Shown here piece by piece: positions 6,501 through 15,473 of a stretch of 29,591 bases of DNA; positions within the stretch are counted from its first letter, which is position 1, and each line of letters begins with the position of its first letter. A program made the position numbers and the translations under genes. The DNA comes from JAUXEH01 sp965602945 (GTDB lineage: Bacteria; Acidobacteriota; Aminicenantia; Aminicenantales; Aminicenantaceae), in NCBI GenBank assembly GCA_965602945.1, contig CBFDBC010000015.1:1-29591 (forward strand), given 5' to 3'. The notes below the pieces were generated by a model, which was given only the letters and a program-made list of their open reading frames with translations, was not told where the DNA came from and did no database searches.

Positions 6501-8054
6501 ATGTTTTACGGATCGAAGCGAATCAGACAGACAGGCAGAAGTTTAAGTCGAATGTTGAGAATCGCCTTCTCAGTCCTCGTTTTTTGCTGTCTCTGCCTGC
6601 CCTCAGCCGTGTATTCCGAAGCACAGAGTCCCAGACCTAACGTCCTTTTCATCACAGTCGACGACCTGCGGCCGGAACTGGGCTGCTATGGCTCGGACCT
6701 GGTCCAGACCCCAAACATCGACCAACTCGCCCGTCAAAGCCTGGTTTTTACCCGTGCCTACTCCCAGATGACGATGTGCAACCCTTCCCGGGCCAGCCTG
6801 CTCACGGGGCTGCGTCCGGATACAATCAAGATCTGGGACCTGCAGACCCACTTCCGCAAGAACCGGCCTGACATCGTCACCCTGCCTCAGCTGCTGACGG
6901 CCCATGGATACCAGACAGTACGTGTGGGCAAGATCTACCACAATACGCTGCCCGATCCACCTTCCTGGAGCCAGCCGGCGCCCCAGAATCCCATAAACTA
7001 CCAATACCTGGAGCCAAAAACACGAGCCGCCAATTGGGAGCGTTCCGCCGCCGCCGTGAGGCTGGGCAAGCGCCCCGCCTGGATAGCTGCCATCCTGAGA
7101 GGGCCCGCCACGGAGTGCCATGAAGCTCGGGACAACAAATACATGGATGGGGCTTCGACCGATCTCGCCATCGGTCTCCTGAAAAAACTCAAAGATACGG
7201 GCCCGTTTTTCCTGGCTGTGGGATATATCAAGCCCCACCTTCCGTTCGTGGCTCCCAAGAAATACTGGGATCTGTATGACCGTTCGAAAATCCCCCTGGC
7301 GGAAAACAGTTTCCTGCCCAGGAACGCCCCATACTACGCAATGAATACCAATTTCGAGCTGGCCTGTTATGCGGATTTCGTGGATGTGCCCAAGCCCACC
7401 GAGGGGAGCCTGACCGACGACCAGGCACGGCTGCTCAAGCACGGCTATTACGCCTGTGTAAGCTACATCGATGCCCAGATCGGAAAGCTCTTGAAGGAGC
7501 TCAAGCGACTGGGCCTGTCAGAGAACACCATCATCATCCTCCTGGGGGATCACGGCTACAAGCTCGGTGAGCACAACAGCTGGGGCAAGCAGACCAGCTA
7601 TGAGATCGATGCGCATTCCCCACTGATCATGCATGTGCCGGGAGCCAAGGGGAACGGGAGATCATGCAGCGCCCTGGTGGAATTCATGGACATCTACCCT
7701 ACGCTGTGTGAGCTGACCGGGCTGGACCCGCCCCACCAGCTCGAAGGATTCAGCATGGCACCACTGCTCCAGGATCCGGAAATTCCCTGGAAGAATGCGG
7801 TCTTCTTTCAGTTCCCGGGAGGCTTCATGGGTCGCTATATGGGCCGGTCCATCCGGACCGACCGGTACCACTTTGTGGAATGGCGGGATTGGTTTGACAA
7901 CACTTTTATCGATGCCGAATTGTATAACCTCCAGGACGATCCCCAGGAAAACCACAATATCGCGCGCTACTCCGAGAATCAGGAGGTTCTGCAGCAGCTC
8001 TCACGCCGGTTGTGGCAGGGCTGGAGGGGCGCACGCCCCCCAGTGAAAGATTGA
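6501..8054 (+). CDS. Secreted sulfatase, iduronate-2-sulfatase-like
   Basis: A type I sulfatase of 517 residues that would hydrolyse sulfate esters, probably on sulfated polysaccharides outside the cytoplasm. A basic start and hydrophobic run (MLRIAFSVLVFCCLCLPSA) form an export signal. The metal-binding VDDLRPELGCYG is followed by MCNPSRASLLTGLRP: Cys93 of C-x-P-S-R is the residue converted to formylglycine by a maturase not seen here. LGDHGYKLGEHNSWGKQ supplies further metal and active-site residues. The overall layout resembles the iduronate-2-sulfatase group. I chose ATG 6501 because GGGAGGGAG precedes it; the longer frame from 6462 begins with TTG and lies at or before the predicted transcription start. 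The true substrate cannot be read from sequence. Confidence 0.9.
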   Translation: MFYGSKRIRQTGRSLSRMLRIAFSVLVFCCLCLPSAVYSEAQSPRPNVLFITVDDLRPELGCYGSDLVQTPNIDQLARQSLVFTRAYSQMTMCNPSRASLLTGLRPDTIKIWDLQTHFRKNRPDIVTLPQLLTAHGYQTVRVGKIYHNTLPDPPSWSQPAPQNPINYQYLEPKTRAANWERSAAAVRLGKRPAWIAAILRGPATECHEARDNKYMDGASTDLAIGLLKKLKDTGPFFLAVGYIKPHLPFVAPKKYWDLYDRSKIPLAENSFLPRNAPYYAMNTNFELACYADFVDVPKPTEGSLTDDQARLLKHGYYACVSYIDAQIGKLLKELKRLGLSENTIIILLGDHGYKLGEHNSWGKQTSYEIDAHSPLIMHVPGAKGNGRSCSALVEFMDIYPTLCELTGLDPPHQLEGFSMAPLLQDPEIPWKNAVFFQFPGGFMGRYMGRSIRTDRYHFVEWRDWFDNTFIDAELYNLQDDPQENHNIARYSENQEVLQQLSRRLWQGWRGARPPVKD

Positions 8055-8150
8055 CCTGCCTTTAGAAACCGGGTCAAACCATCCAGATCCATTGAAAAGG
8101 CCTGCGTCATCCTGATGGATCGCTTGGATCGGAGAATCAAGGGGATTATA

Positions 8151-8243
<93 letters not shown>

Positions 8244-8328
8244 GCATATTGTCTGAGGGCAGCGCCATTCTACCCTTTTTACAGGCCTCAGTCAACACGC
8301 CGGGGGCTGGTCTCATGGGGGACGGGGA

Positions 8329-8418
8329 TGGCGGAGGGAGAGGGATTCGAACCCCCGTCACGATTGCTCGTGATGCGGTTTTCAAGACCGCCGCCTTCAA
8401 CCACTCGGCCATCCCTCC
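8329..8418 (-). tRNA. tRNA-Ser (anticodon UGA)
   Basis: A 90-base type II tRNA with encoded CCA. Acceptor GGAGGGA pairs with TCCCTCC, the anticodon stem GCGGT/ACCGC encloses CTTGAAA (UGA), the variable arm is TCACGA/TCGTGA, and the T loop is GTTCGAATC. It lies 85 bp upstream of tRNA-Ser(GCU) in the same orientation; the two may share a transcript. Confidence 0.96.
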
Positions 8419-8445
8419 GTAAAGGTGGGGACTATTTTACCACAT

Positions 8446-8496
8446 AAAAAGGGGACAGGTGCAATTTTGAGACAAAATTGCACCTGTCCCCTTTTT
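8446..8496. repeat. Long palindrome, GGTGC subfamily
   Basis: Perfect 23-base arms (8446-8468 and 8474-8496) around the loop GAGAC. The core GGGGACAGGTGCAATTTT differs from the other long copies at matched positions in both arms. It lies between the divergent tRNA-Ser and serS genes, only 17 bp before the serS ATG, and its right arm overlaps the possible serS -35. Confidence 0.9.
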
Positions 8497-8507
8497 TGGG
8501 ATATAAT
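8478..8507 (+). promoter_or_regulatory. Possible serS promoter inside palindrome edge
   Basis: TTGCAC (8478-8483, inside the palindrome arm), 18-bp spacer, perfect TATAAT (8502-8507). The serS ATG begins six bases after the -10, so transcription would start at or next to the A of ATG. Confidence 0.45.
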
Positions 8508-8513
8508 CGGCCC

Positions 8514-9791
8514 ATGCTGGACTCCAAATTTATCTTGGAAAACCCCGAGCTTGTCATCGAGAAGACGGCCCAGCGCGGCATGAAGCTCGATCTCACCGAA
8601 TTCCTGGACCTCTCCGCCCTGCGCAAGGCTGTCCTGCAGGAGGTGGAGAACCTCCGCGCCGAACAGAACCGGACCTCAAAGCTCATCGGCCGGATGAAAA
8701 AGGAGGGCCAAGACGGAACGGAGAGCATCAAGGCGATGAAACAGGTCTCCGACGCGGTTAAGATCCAGGACGAAAAGCTCCGGGAGACGGACGAAAAACT
8801 CCGAGCCATCCTGCTCAACATCCCCAACCTCGCACACGAGTCCGTTCCGGTCGGCCTGTCGGAAAAGGACAATCAGGAAGTCCGCACATTCGGGACAAAG
8901 CCCGAGTTCGACTTCCCGGCCCGCCCCCACTGGGAGATCGGAGCAGATTTGGATATCCTGGACTTCGAACGCGCATCAAAGATAACCGGCACGCGCTTTG
9001 CCGTGTATCTGGGCGCGGGAGCGCTCATGGAGCGGGCCCTAATCAACTTCATGCTGGATATACACACCAGGGAACGGGGATACCGGGAGGCCATCCCGCC
9101 TTTTATCGCCAACGAGGTCAGCCTGACCGGTACCGGCAACCTCCCCAAGTTCGAGGAGGACCTGTTCAAGCTGCGCGGATACCCCTGGTACCTGATCCCC
9201 ACGGCCGAGGTCCCGCTGACCAATTTCTACCGGGACGAGATCCTCGACGGGTCGCAGCTGCCCCGAAGGTTCGTGGCCTGTACGCCCTGCTTCCGCTCCG
9301 AGGCGGGTTCCTACGGTAAAGACATCCGAGGGCTGGTGCGCCAGCACCAGTTCAACAAGGTTGAGATGATGAGCTTCGGGCTGCCGGAAATCTCCTACGA
9401 AGAGCTGGAATTCATTAATGGGAACGCGGAGACCGTTCTCCAACGCCTGGGACTGCACTACCGTGTGGTGGCGCTCAGCACCGGAGACCTGGGCTTTGCC
9501 GGGGCCAAGACCTATGACCTTGAGCTCTGGATGCCCCACCGCAACGCCTGGCTGGAGATATCGTCGTGCACGAACTGCGAGAGCTTCCAGGCCCGGCGGG
9601 CCAACATCCGCTTCAAGCGGGAGCCCAAGGCAAAACCCGAGTTCGTGCATACCCTGAACGGCTCGGGCGTCGCTGTGGGCCGCACGGTGAGCGCCATTCT
9701 GGAAAGCTATCAACAGGCGGACGGGACCGTGATAGTGCCGGAGGCCCTCCGGCCCTACATGAACGAGATGGAGCGCATCACCCTGACATAG
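8514..9791 (+). CDS. serS: Seryl-tRNA synthetase
   Basis: Class II aminoacyl-tRNA synthetase of 425 residues that charges tRNA-Ser and, in Sec-using bacteria, also tRNA-Sec. The N-terminal helical hairpin (about 25-105) is rich in charged heptads and contacts the long variable arm. Motif 2 is FRSEAGSYGKDIRGLVRQHQ and motif 3 is NGSGVAVGRTVSAILESYQ. The ATG at 8514 starts the usual MLDSKFILENPE. There is no Shine-Dalgarno, and TATAAT ends six bases upstream, suggesting a leaderless mRNA. The gene sits beside two tRNA-Ser genes and within 9 kb of selC, the third substrate. Confidence 0.98.
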   Translation: MLDSKFILENPELVIEKTAQRGMKLDLTEFLDLSALRKAVLQEVENLRAEQNRTSKLIGRMKKEGQDGTESIKAMKQVSDAVKIQDEKLRETDEKLRAILLNIPNLAHESVPVGLSEKDNQEVRTFGTKPEFDFPARPHWEIGADLDILDFERASKITGTRFAVYLGAGALMERALINFMLDIHTRERGYREAIPPFIANEVSLTGTGNLPKFEEDLFKLRGYPWYLIPTAEVPLTNFYRDEILDGSQLPRRFVACTPCFRSEAGSYGKDIRGLVRQHQFNKVEMMSFGLPEISYEELEFINGNAETVLQRLGLHYRVVALSTGDLGFAGAKTYDLELWMPHRNAWLEISSCTNCESFQARRANIRFKREPKAKPEFVHTLNGSGVAVGRTVSAILESYQQADGTVIVPEALRPYMNEMERITLT

Positions 9792-9866
9792 TCCGGCGCT
9801 CTCATATATGAACACGAGGACACGCTCCCGGGTCAGGACCGAAAGAGGGAAAAAGGAAGAAACAGC

Positions 9867-10223
9867 GTGCAGCGGGAGCGATTCGAACAGCTGGTGGAGG
9901 AGGCGGTGCGTTCACTCCCCCCCGGTTTCCTCAAGCACATGGAAAACATCTCCGTTCTGGTCGATGACTGGCACCCGGAATCCCGCAACATCCTGGGGAT
10001 CTATCACGGCGTGCCGTACCAGCACCGGGGCCCCTATTACGGGAACGTCGCCCCGGATATCATCACCATCTATCAGAGGCCCATTGAGCGGATCTGTTCC
10101 ACCGAACAGAAGATCCGTCAGAAAGTGCGGGAAGTCGTGATCCACGAGGTCGGGCACTATTTCGGGTTTTCCGAACCGCAGCTGAGGGAGATCGAGGCGA
10201 TAGGCTGGGATGAGGATGAGTGA
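9867..10223 (+). CDS. Small zincin-like metallopeptidase family protein
   Basis: A 118-residue cytosolic protein of the family described as possibly Zn-dependent protease (DUF1025, COG3824). The motif VIHEVGHYFGFSE has HExxH with His93, Glu94 and His97, followed by a conserved Glu-rich tail (REIEAIGW). The upstream part, LVDDWHPESRNILGIYHGVPY, is also typical. I chose GTG 9867, preceded by AAGGAAGAAACAGC; a longer ATG frame overlapping here is in another frame and not coding-like. It lies 75 bp after serS and 28 bp before the lyase gene, so it may share their transcript. Proteolytic activity of this family is not established to my knowledge. Confidence 0.85.
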   Translation: MQRERFEQLVEEAVRSLPPGFLKHMENISVLVDDWHPESRNILGIYHGVPYQHRGPYYGNVAPDIITIYQRPIERICSTEQKIRQKVREVVIHEVGHYFGFSEPQLREIEAIGWDEDE

Positions 10224-10251
10224 CATCTAGGACACACGATGAGGAGAAACC

Positions 10252-11139
10252 ATGAGTGCAGATTATCGGGGCGTTTTCGCCGCCCTCACCACACCTTTTG
10301 AAGAGGATGAGGTATCCCTGGATAGATTCAGGGAAAACATCGATAAATATAACCAGTGGGATCTGGCGGGATACGTGGTCGGGGGATCAACAGGCGAAGC
10401 CATCCACCTGACGGACGAGGAATGCCTCTCGCTCATAGGAGCGGCCCGAAAAGCTTCCGCCCCCGGGCGCAAACTCATCGCGGGCACGGCCCGGGCTTCG
10501 GCGCGCCAGACCATCGTGTTCACGAACCGTGCCGCCGACTTGGGGGCCGACGCCGCATTGATCGTCCTCCCCCACTACTACAAGGGCCTCATGACGCCGG
10601 AGGCCCTGAAAGCCTACTATTTTTCCGTAGCCGACAAGATCCGCATCCCGCTGCTGGTCTACAGCATCCCTCAGAACACGGGAATCGTACCGCCACCGGA
10701 GCTGATCGTCGAGCTCTCCCGGCATCCCAACATACTGGGGATCAAGGACTCTTCAGGGAACCTGACCCTTCTGGGAGAGGCGTTTCCCTTCATGGCCCCG
10801 GGTTCCACATTCCTGCTGGGCGCGGGAAGCATCCTCCTGCCCGCCCTTCAGCTGGGAGCCAGTGGCGGCATCCTCACGCTGGGTGCGGTGGCCCCTGAGC
10901 TCTGCATTCGACTTTACGCACACTTTCAGGAGCAGAACTGGGAGAAAGGAAGACGCCTCCAGATGGAGGTCGTGCCTCTCAATCAGGCCATCACCAAATA
11001 CTACGGCATCCCCGGGGCCAAACATGCCCTGGACCTGCGCGGCTTCTACGGCGGCCCCTGCCGCCTCCCCCTCCTGCCCCTGGAAAGCCAAGCCAAATCC
11101 AGAATCAAAACGATCTTGACGGAACTTGATTTAATCTAG
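10252..11139 (+). CDS. DapA/NAL superfamily class I aldolase-type lyase
   Basis: A 295-residue TIM-barrel Schiff-base enzyme. Lys165 in GIKDSSGN is the Schiff-base lysine and Tyr137 in YSIPQNTG is the conserved tyrosine. The pyruvate-binding loop is GGSTGE where true DapA enzymes usually have GTTGE; the GSTGE/GSNGE form also occurs in 4-hydroxy-2-oxoglutarate aldolases. I therefore assign the superfamily with confidence but leave open whether the product is a lysine precursor or pyruvate plus glyoxylate. GAGGAGAAACC precedes the ATG. No other lysine-pathway genes are nearby. The stop is followed by the hairpin at 11146-11185 and the convergent SRP RNA. Confidence 0.85.
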   Translation: MSADYRGVFAALTTPFEEDEVSLDRFRENIDKYNQWDLAGYVVGGSTGEAIHLTDEECLSLIGAARKASAPGRKLIAGTARASARQTIVFTNRAADLGADAALIVLPHYYKGLMTPEALKAYYFSVADKIRIPLLVYSIPQNTGIVPPPELIVELSRHPNILGIKDSSGNLTLLGEAFPFMAPGSTFLLGAGSILLPALQLGASGGILTLGAVAPELCIRLYAHFQEQNWEKGRRLQMEVVPLNQAITKYYGIPGAKHALDLRGFYGGPCRLPLLPLESQAKSRIKTILTELDLI

Positions 11140-11145
11140 GAGGCT

Positions 11146-11185
11146 TGTCGGGTGAAGCTGTACTCATAGTACTGCAAGCCCGACA
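11146..11185. other. Hairpin between convergent lyase gene and SRP RNA
   Basis: TGTCGGG and CCCGACA arms enclose an inner GTACT/AGTAC hairpin with loop CAT. No T-run follows on either strand, so it is not a classic intrinsic terminator, but its place between convergent transcription units suits a 3'-end structure. The rest of 11140-11230 shows nothing else. Confidence 0.4.
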
Positions 11186-11230
11186 TAACGCAGCAGATGA
11201 TATGATATCGGGCCGCAAATGATTTAAATT

Positions 11231-11504
11231 GGACCGTGCACCTCATTTCGACAGAACCTCCCCCGCGTTACCCGCGCAGTTAGCTCAGGCCAGGCTGGTC
11301 TGCAGCACAAGGAGCCGTTCTGCTACCGCTGCTACCTCCCGGTCCTGACGGAGTTCACAGATGGTCCTTTGCACAGGGCCCAAACCCTCAACACCACTTA
11401 CGCGGGCACGGTCCGGAAAAAGCCCGGCCTCGGTGAGGGATTCAATCTCACTTTAGCGGATTGTGAGTTACAGGGCACCGCTAGCTCCCCATCTAGCACG
11501 GTCC
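11231..11504 (-). ncRNA. ffs: Large bacterial SRP RNA (4.5S/6S-like, with Alu domain)
   Basis: About 274 bases. The ends pair as GGACCGTGC (11504-11496) with GCACGGTCC (11239-11231). The 5' part contains GGGGAGCTAGCGGTGCCCTG and CAATCCGC, typical of the Alu domain of long bacterial SRP RNAs. Domain IV at about 11321-11360 reads GTCAGGACC-GGGA-GGTAGCAGC, the Ffh-binding hairpin with a GNRA tetraloop. It acts with Ffh and FtsY in targeting membrane and exported proteins. Ends are set by the terminal helix and may be off by a few bases. An AT-rich tract with TATAAT near 11536-11545 could hold its promoter. Confidence 0.93.
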
Positions 11505-11562
11505 GTATAGAGCTAGTCAAGGAGTGAATCGGAAAACATATTATAATATATTTAGAGTGTGT

Positions 11563-12447
11563 TTAGAAGCGGCCCGATATACCGAGGCGATAGCCGATAC
11601 CGTCCCAGAAGCCGATCTCCCCACGCAGGAGAAGGTTGGGCGTGATCTCGGCCCTTACACCAAGGTTGAGTGTTACGAGCGGCAGGATATTGGGGATGTT
11701 GAAGTCCCCCTCTTCTTCCGCTTCCTTCAGGGTCAGTTGGCCGCTGCCCGAGAGACTGTAATCGGGCCCGATCCACACGTAGCGGCCGTCATATTCCCAG
11801 GTAAGATGGTCGGTCTTGTCATAGTTTATGGCGTCGCCCGATTCCTTCACCTTGCCGATGGCAGCCAGGCCGACCCCCATGGAATAATAGGGAGACACTC
11901 GCCAGCGGGGCATAAAATCCCAGCGGAAGCTGAGCGTCGTGAAGAGCGGACGCAGGATGATCTCACCGCTGCCGTCGGCTTCCGCATGGCTCCCGTCATC
12001 ATAGTTCTGCAGTGTACTGCCCTCACCGTAGATGCGCATCGAAACTTTGTCGAAAGACAGGCCCAGGCTGAACGCACCCAGCCTTCCCTGGGGATAGAAG
12101 CGGAGCTCCAGCCCGTAGTTGGGGCCGCTCGCATCGAAGGTGAACTCATCCGCATAGGTCGTGGGCTGCAGAAACGGGTTCAGGCTCATGAGTTCGTCGT
12201 TGATCTCTTCCCGGATCCGGTCTCCCAATTCTTCCGCCAGATCCTCTTCGAACTGGCTGATGATCGGGTTCAGGGACCAGCGTCCGTAGTAAACACCGAT
12301 CTCGAACTTTCCGGAGTCATCGATCACAGCCACCGAAGAGACCTCCGGATCCTGATCGGCCTGCTGGCCGTTGAGGCCGTAGCCCGCTCCGATCATCAAG
12401 AAAATGCCAACACAACTCAATCCGGTTTTCCATGCTGTTCTTTTCAT
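11563..12447 (-). CDS. Predicted outer-membrane beta-barrel protein
   Basis: A 294-residue exported protein I cannot assign to a named family. MKRTAWKTGLSCVGIFLMIG forms a signal peptide, cleaved near the GLNGQQ segment. From about residue 40 the sequence alternates polar and hydrophobic residues in strands with aromatic belts, for example FEIGVYYGRWSL, YGLELRFYPQG, LSFRWDFMPRWRVSPYYSMG and NLLLRGEIGFWDGIGYRLG, and ends in Phe, the usual last residue of outer-membrane barrels. A Glu/Asp-rich helical insert lies at about 53-75. The frame is open to 12528, but ATG 12447 gives a clean signal peptide and fits the promoter at 12461-12489. Function unknown; a porin or surface protein is likely. Confidence 0.75.
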   Translation of the reverse strand: MKRTAWKTGLSCVGIFLMIGAGYGLNGQQADQDPEVSSVAVIDDSGKFEIGVYYGRWSLNPIISQFEEDLAEELGDRIREEINDELMSLNPFLQPTTYADEFTFDASGPNYGLELRFYPQGRLGAFSLGLSFDKVSMRIYGEGSTLQNYDDGSHAEADGSGEIILRPLFTTLSFRWDFMPRWRVSPYYSMGVGLAAIGKVKESGDAINYDKTDHLTWEYDGRYVWIGPDYSLSGSGQLTLKEAEEEGDFNIPNILPLVTLNLGVRAEITPNLLLRGEIGFWDGIGYRLGISGRF

Positions 12448-12460
12448 CTGTCTTATCGCC

Positions 12461-12489
12461 ATCCTATCCATATCCCTGGAATTTGTCAA
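12461..12489 (-). promoter_or_regulatory. Promoter for the beta-barrel gene
   Basis: Perfect TTGACA (12489-12484), 17-bp spacer, TAGGAT (12466-12461). The predicted start near 12454 leaves only six or seven bases before ATG 12447. Confidence 0.5.
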
Positions 12490-12729
12490 TAAACCAGCCG
12501 CATCCGGCGCTCGGCGTAAGAGGGCCATTCACCTCAGACTCAAAGCGCTCTATGCGCTTATTTAGTCGCCTCGAAAGCTCCAAAATTGGCCGGGAGGGAC
12601 CGGCAAATGGCTCAGGACTTTTTCCACATGGTCGGTTGGACAAAATGGAGGGGCCGGGACAGCCGCCAGCCAATCACTTTTTTGCATAACGCAGGGTGGG
12701 AATTTCGGCGGGGGCGGGGCTGGAAGGCC
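12490..12729. other. Intergenic region between divergent genes
   Basis: About 240 bases between two divergent promoters. It holds a small hairpin AAGCGC-TCTAT-GCGCTT (12543-12559) and a G-rich tract near 12695-12720. Short open frames here lack ribosome sites and family resemblance. I see no RNA gene or repeat. Confidence 0.4.
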
Positions 12730-12758
12730 TTGACTTGGTGCCGGGTAAGTGATAATTG
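12730..12758 (+). promoter_or_regulatory. Possible promoter for the M14 peptidase
   Basis: TTGACT (12730-12735), 17-bp spacer, TAATTG (12753-12758). An overlapping GATAAT gives a 15-bp spacer. The leader would be about 36 bases and includes AGGAGG. Confidence 0.35.
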
Positions 12759-12800
12759 TTTTCTGAATCTATCCCTCAATCTTACCTAGGAGGACATCGC

Positions 12801-15404
12801 ATGTTCAAGAAAACCCTGTGGACGGCCTTCGCGGCCCTGTTTTGCCTGATCCTGGTCGCACATGCCCAGACACCGCCTGACGAATTCCTCGGCCACAAAG
12901 TGGGAGCCGACCGGAAGCTGGCGGATTTCAAGCAGATCACGGCCTATTTCCAGAAACTCGATTCCGAATCCGAGCGCATGCAGCTGCTGGAAATCGGAAA
13001 ATCCACCGAAGGCAACAACATCATCATGGCCGTGATCACGAGCGAAGAAAACATGGCCAAGCTGGACCGCTACCGGGAGATCACCCGTAGCCTCCGCGAC
13101 GCACGGGGATTGACACCCGAGGATGCCAAGGCCCTGGCTATGGAAGGGAAATCCATCCTGCTCATCACGTGCAGCCTGCACGCCTCCGAGATCGCCGCCT
13201 CCCAGATGTCCATGGAATTCGCTTACAACCTGGTCACGGGCAAGACTCCATTCGATGCAGACAAGGCCCTGAGCGAAGTCATCGTGCTGCTGGTTCCCTC
13301 CCACAACCCGGACGGGAATATCATGGTCGCGGATTGGTACCGCAAAACCCTGGGGACCGAACACGAGGGATCGAGCATGCCCTGGCTCTACCAGAAATAC
13401 TCCGGCCACGACAACCACCGAGACTGGTTCATGTTCAACCTCTCCGAGACCCAGGCAGTCACCAAGGTCCTGTATCACGACTGGATCCCCCAGATCCACA
13501 TAGACGAGCACCAGATGGGCAGCACCGGGGCACGGCTCTTTGTCCCGCCCTTCATGGATCCCCCTGTGCCCACGGTCCATCCCCTGCTCTGGCGAGGGGT
13601 GGCCCTCTGCGGCATGAACATGGCCTATGATCTGCAGAAAAATGGTTTTTCAGGCGTGACCCACGGCCGCTCCTATACCGGCTGGTGGATCGGCGCGTGC
13701 GACGACACCTCCTGGCTCCACAACTGCATCGGGCTGCTCAGCGAGATGGCATCTGTCCAGACCGCCTCTCCCGTCTACATCGACCCCTCGGAAGTGTCCG
13801 CAAGCTACATCGATAAGCGCATGCAGTTCCCGGATCCCTGGCCCGGCGGATGGTGGAGGCTGCGCGACCTGGTGGACTATGAGCTCACCCTGTCTATGAG
13901 CCTGGTGGAGACCGCCTGGCTCCACAAGGAGGACCTGCTCTACAACTTCTACCAGATGTGCTCGGATGCCATCGAGAAGCCGGGCAAGGGACAGCCCTTC
14001 GCCTTCGTCATCCCCAAGGATCAGCGCGACTATCCCACGGCCATGCGGTTTCTCAAGGTCATACAATTCGGCGGCGTGGAGATCCACCAGGCCAAGGAAG
14101 AGTTCGTGGCCGACGGCAAGGTCTACCCGGCCGGGTCATTCGTGGTAATGATGGCCCAGCCCTACCGGCCTTTCGCGCAGGCACTCCTGGAAAAACAGGA
14201 GTACCCTGACCTCCGCCAGTACCCCGGAGGCCCTCCGGTCCCGCCCTACGACAACGCGGGCTGGACACTGCCCCTCCAGATGGGTGTCACGTGCGACCAG
14301 ATCGACCGGCCCTTCAAGGCCGAGCTCGAGAAGCTCGAGGGCCCGCTCCGTAAGATTTTATCAAATCCTATACCGGAAACCGCCAAGTATGTTGTCCTTG
14401 ATTCCAAGAAGAACGCCGCGTATTCCGTGGTCTTCGGGCTGATGAAACACAAGCCGGTCGTCTACCGCTCCCAGGCCGGCATCAACGGCGACGGCTTCCA
14501 CGCCTGTGTGGGGAGCTTCATCATCGAAAACTCTCCGAAGATCCAGCAAGAACTGACCGGACTGCTCGAGAAATGGAATCTCCAGGGATATCCCCTGGAT
14601 GACATATCGGAAATAAAAAAATCCCCCCTGAAGAGACACCGCGTTGCGCTCTACCAGTCCTGGCGATCCAACATGGACGAGGGCTGGACACGTTATGTCC
14701 TGGACGACCTGCAGATTCCCTTCACCTCGCTGCACAACCAGGATTTCAAGGGCGAGAAGAAAAAGAAGGTGGATCTGCGTTCCAAGTTCGATGTCATCGT
14801 GTTCGCCGACGAGAGCCCCGAGGTCATAAAGACCGGACAGCGCGCACCCGGCAGTGGACGCTACCGCGGGTCTCCTACGCCCCGGCCGGCCGAGTATGAG
14901 GGCGGCATCGACAAGGAAGGCGTCGAGGCGCTTAAGGACTTCGTCGCCAAGGGCGGCATCCTGGTGACCATGAACAGCGCCAGCGGACTGGTCTTCACCG
15001 AGTTCAAGGGGGCCCCCGTGAGCAATGCACTGGCCAACGTCAGCCGCACGGATTTCTTTTGCCCCACTTCCCTGCTCAACATCGAAGTCGACAACCACTC
15101 CCCCATCGGATACGGCATGCCCAAGAATGCCGCTGCCATGTTCTCCCGCAGCCTGGCCTACTCCACTCGGGTTCCCTCCACCGGTTGGGGCCGGACCGTC
15201 GTGGCCCGCTACCCGGTAAAGGACGTGCTCGCCAGCGGCTGGCTTCTGGGTGAAAACCGGATCGCGCGCCGGGCGGCCGTGGTGGATGTCAAGTACAAGG
15301 AGGGTCACATAGTCCTCATCGGCTTCCGCTGTCAGCACCGGGCCCAGTCCCACGGCACATACAAGTTCCTCTTGAACGCCCTGCTCTACCCTGATATCGA
15401 TTAG
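12801..15404 (+). CDS. Large secreted M14-family zinc carboxypeptidase
   Basis: An 867-residue exported metallopeptidase. MFKKTLWTAFAALFCLILVA is a signal peptide cleaved near HAQ. The N-terminal catalytic domain (about 40-350) has the HxxE zinc motif in SLHASE (His127, Glu130), a third ligand in QIHIDEHQMG (His233 or His237) about 105 residues on, and the catalytic-Glu region LLSEMAS. The C-terminal half (about 400-867) includes a glutamine-amidotransferase-like alpha/beta segment with VIVFADESPEV and GGILVTMNSASGL, a layout common in large M14 proteins of Acidobacteriota and Bacteroidota. AGGAGGACATCGC precedes ATG 12801; the in-frame ATG 12756 lies inside the predicted promoter. Likely trims peptides in the periplasm or outside the cell. 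Confidence 0.92.
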   Translation: MFKKTLWTAFAALFCLILVAHAQTPPDEFLGHKVGADRKLADFKQITAYFQKLDSESERMQLLEIGKSTEGNNIIMAVITSEENMAKLDRYREITRSLRDARGLTPEDAKALAMEGKSILLITCSLHASEIAASQMSMEFAYNLVTGKTPFDADKALSEVIVLLVPSHNPDGNIMVADWYRKTLGTEHEGSSMPWLYQKYSGHDNHRDWFMFNLSETQAVTKVLYHDWIPQIHIDEHQMGSTGARLFVPPFMDPPVPTVHPLLWRGVALCGMNMAYDLQKNGFSGVTHGRSYTGWWIGACDDTSWLHNCIGLLSEMASVQTASPVYIDPSEVSASYIDKRMQFPDPWPGGWWRLRDLVDYELTLSMSLVETAWLHKEDLLYNFYQMCSDAIEKPGKGQPFAFVIPKDQRDYPTAMRFLKVIQFGGVEIHQAKEEFVADGKVYPAGSFVVMMAQPYRPFAQALLEKQEYPDLRQYPGGPPVPPYDNAGWTLPLQMGVTCDQIDRPFKAELEKLEGPLRKILSNPIPETAKYVVLDSKKNAAYSVVFGLMKHKPVVYRSQAGINGDGFHACVGSFIIENSPKIQQELTGLLEKWNLQGYPLDDISEIKKSPLKRHRVALYQSWRSNMDEGWTRYVLDDLQIPFTSLHNQDFKGEKKKKVDLRSKFDVIVFADESPEVIKTGQRAPGSGRYRGSPTPRPAEYEGGIDKEGVEALKDFVAKGGILVTMNSASGLVFTEFKGAPVSNALANVSRTDFFCPTSLLNIEVDNHSPIGYGMPKNAAAMFSRSLAYSTRVPSTGWGRTVVARYPVKDVLASGWLLGENRIARRAAVVDVKYKEGHIVLIGFRCQHRAQSHGTYKFLLNALLYPDID

Positions 15405-15415
15405 GAGTAAAAAAA

Positions 15416-15464
15416 TAAAGGGGAGTGGTCCAATTAACGTGGTTAATTGGACCACTCCCCTTTA
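15416..15464. repeat. Long palindrome, GGTCC subfamily, copy 2
   Basis: Perfect 23-base arms (15416-15438 and 15442-15464) with loop GTG. It fills most of the 69-bp gap between the M14 gene and the cobalamin adenosyltransferase, ending nine bases before the latter's ATG. Confidence 0.9.
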
Positions 15465-15473
15465 AAAAAGAAT

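Noticed and set aside
12432..12789. Small ORFs in the intergenic region before the M14 gene
   Set aside because: No ribosome sites, composition and sequence unlike proteins, and they overlap predicted promoters.
15425..15473. ORFs starting MDHSPL or MVQLT at several palindromes
   Set aside because: TTGGACCACTCCCCTTT inside the palindrome arms supplies a TTG start and open codons by chance; real starts with ribosome sites or family-typical N-termini lie downstream.
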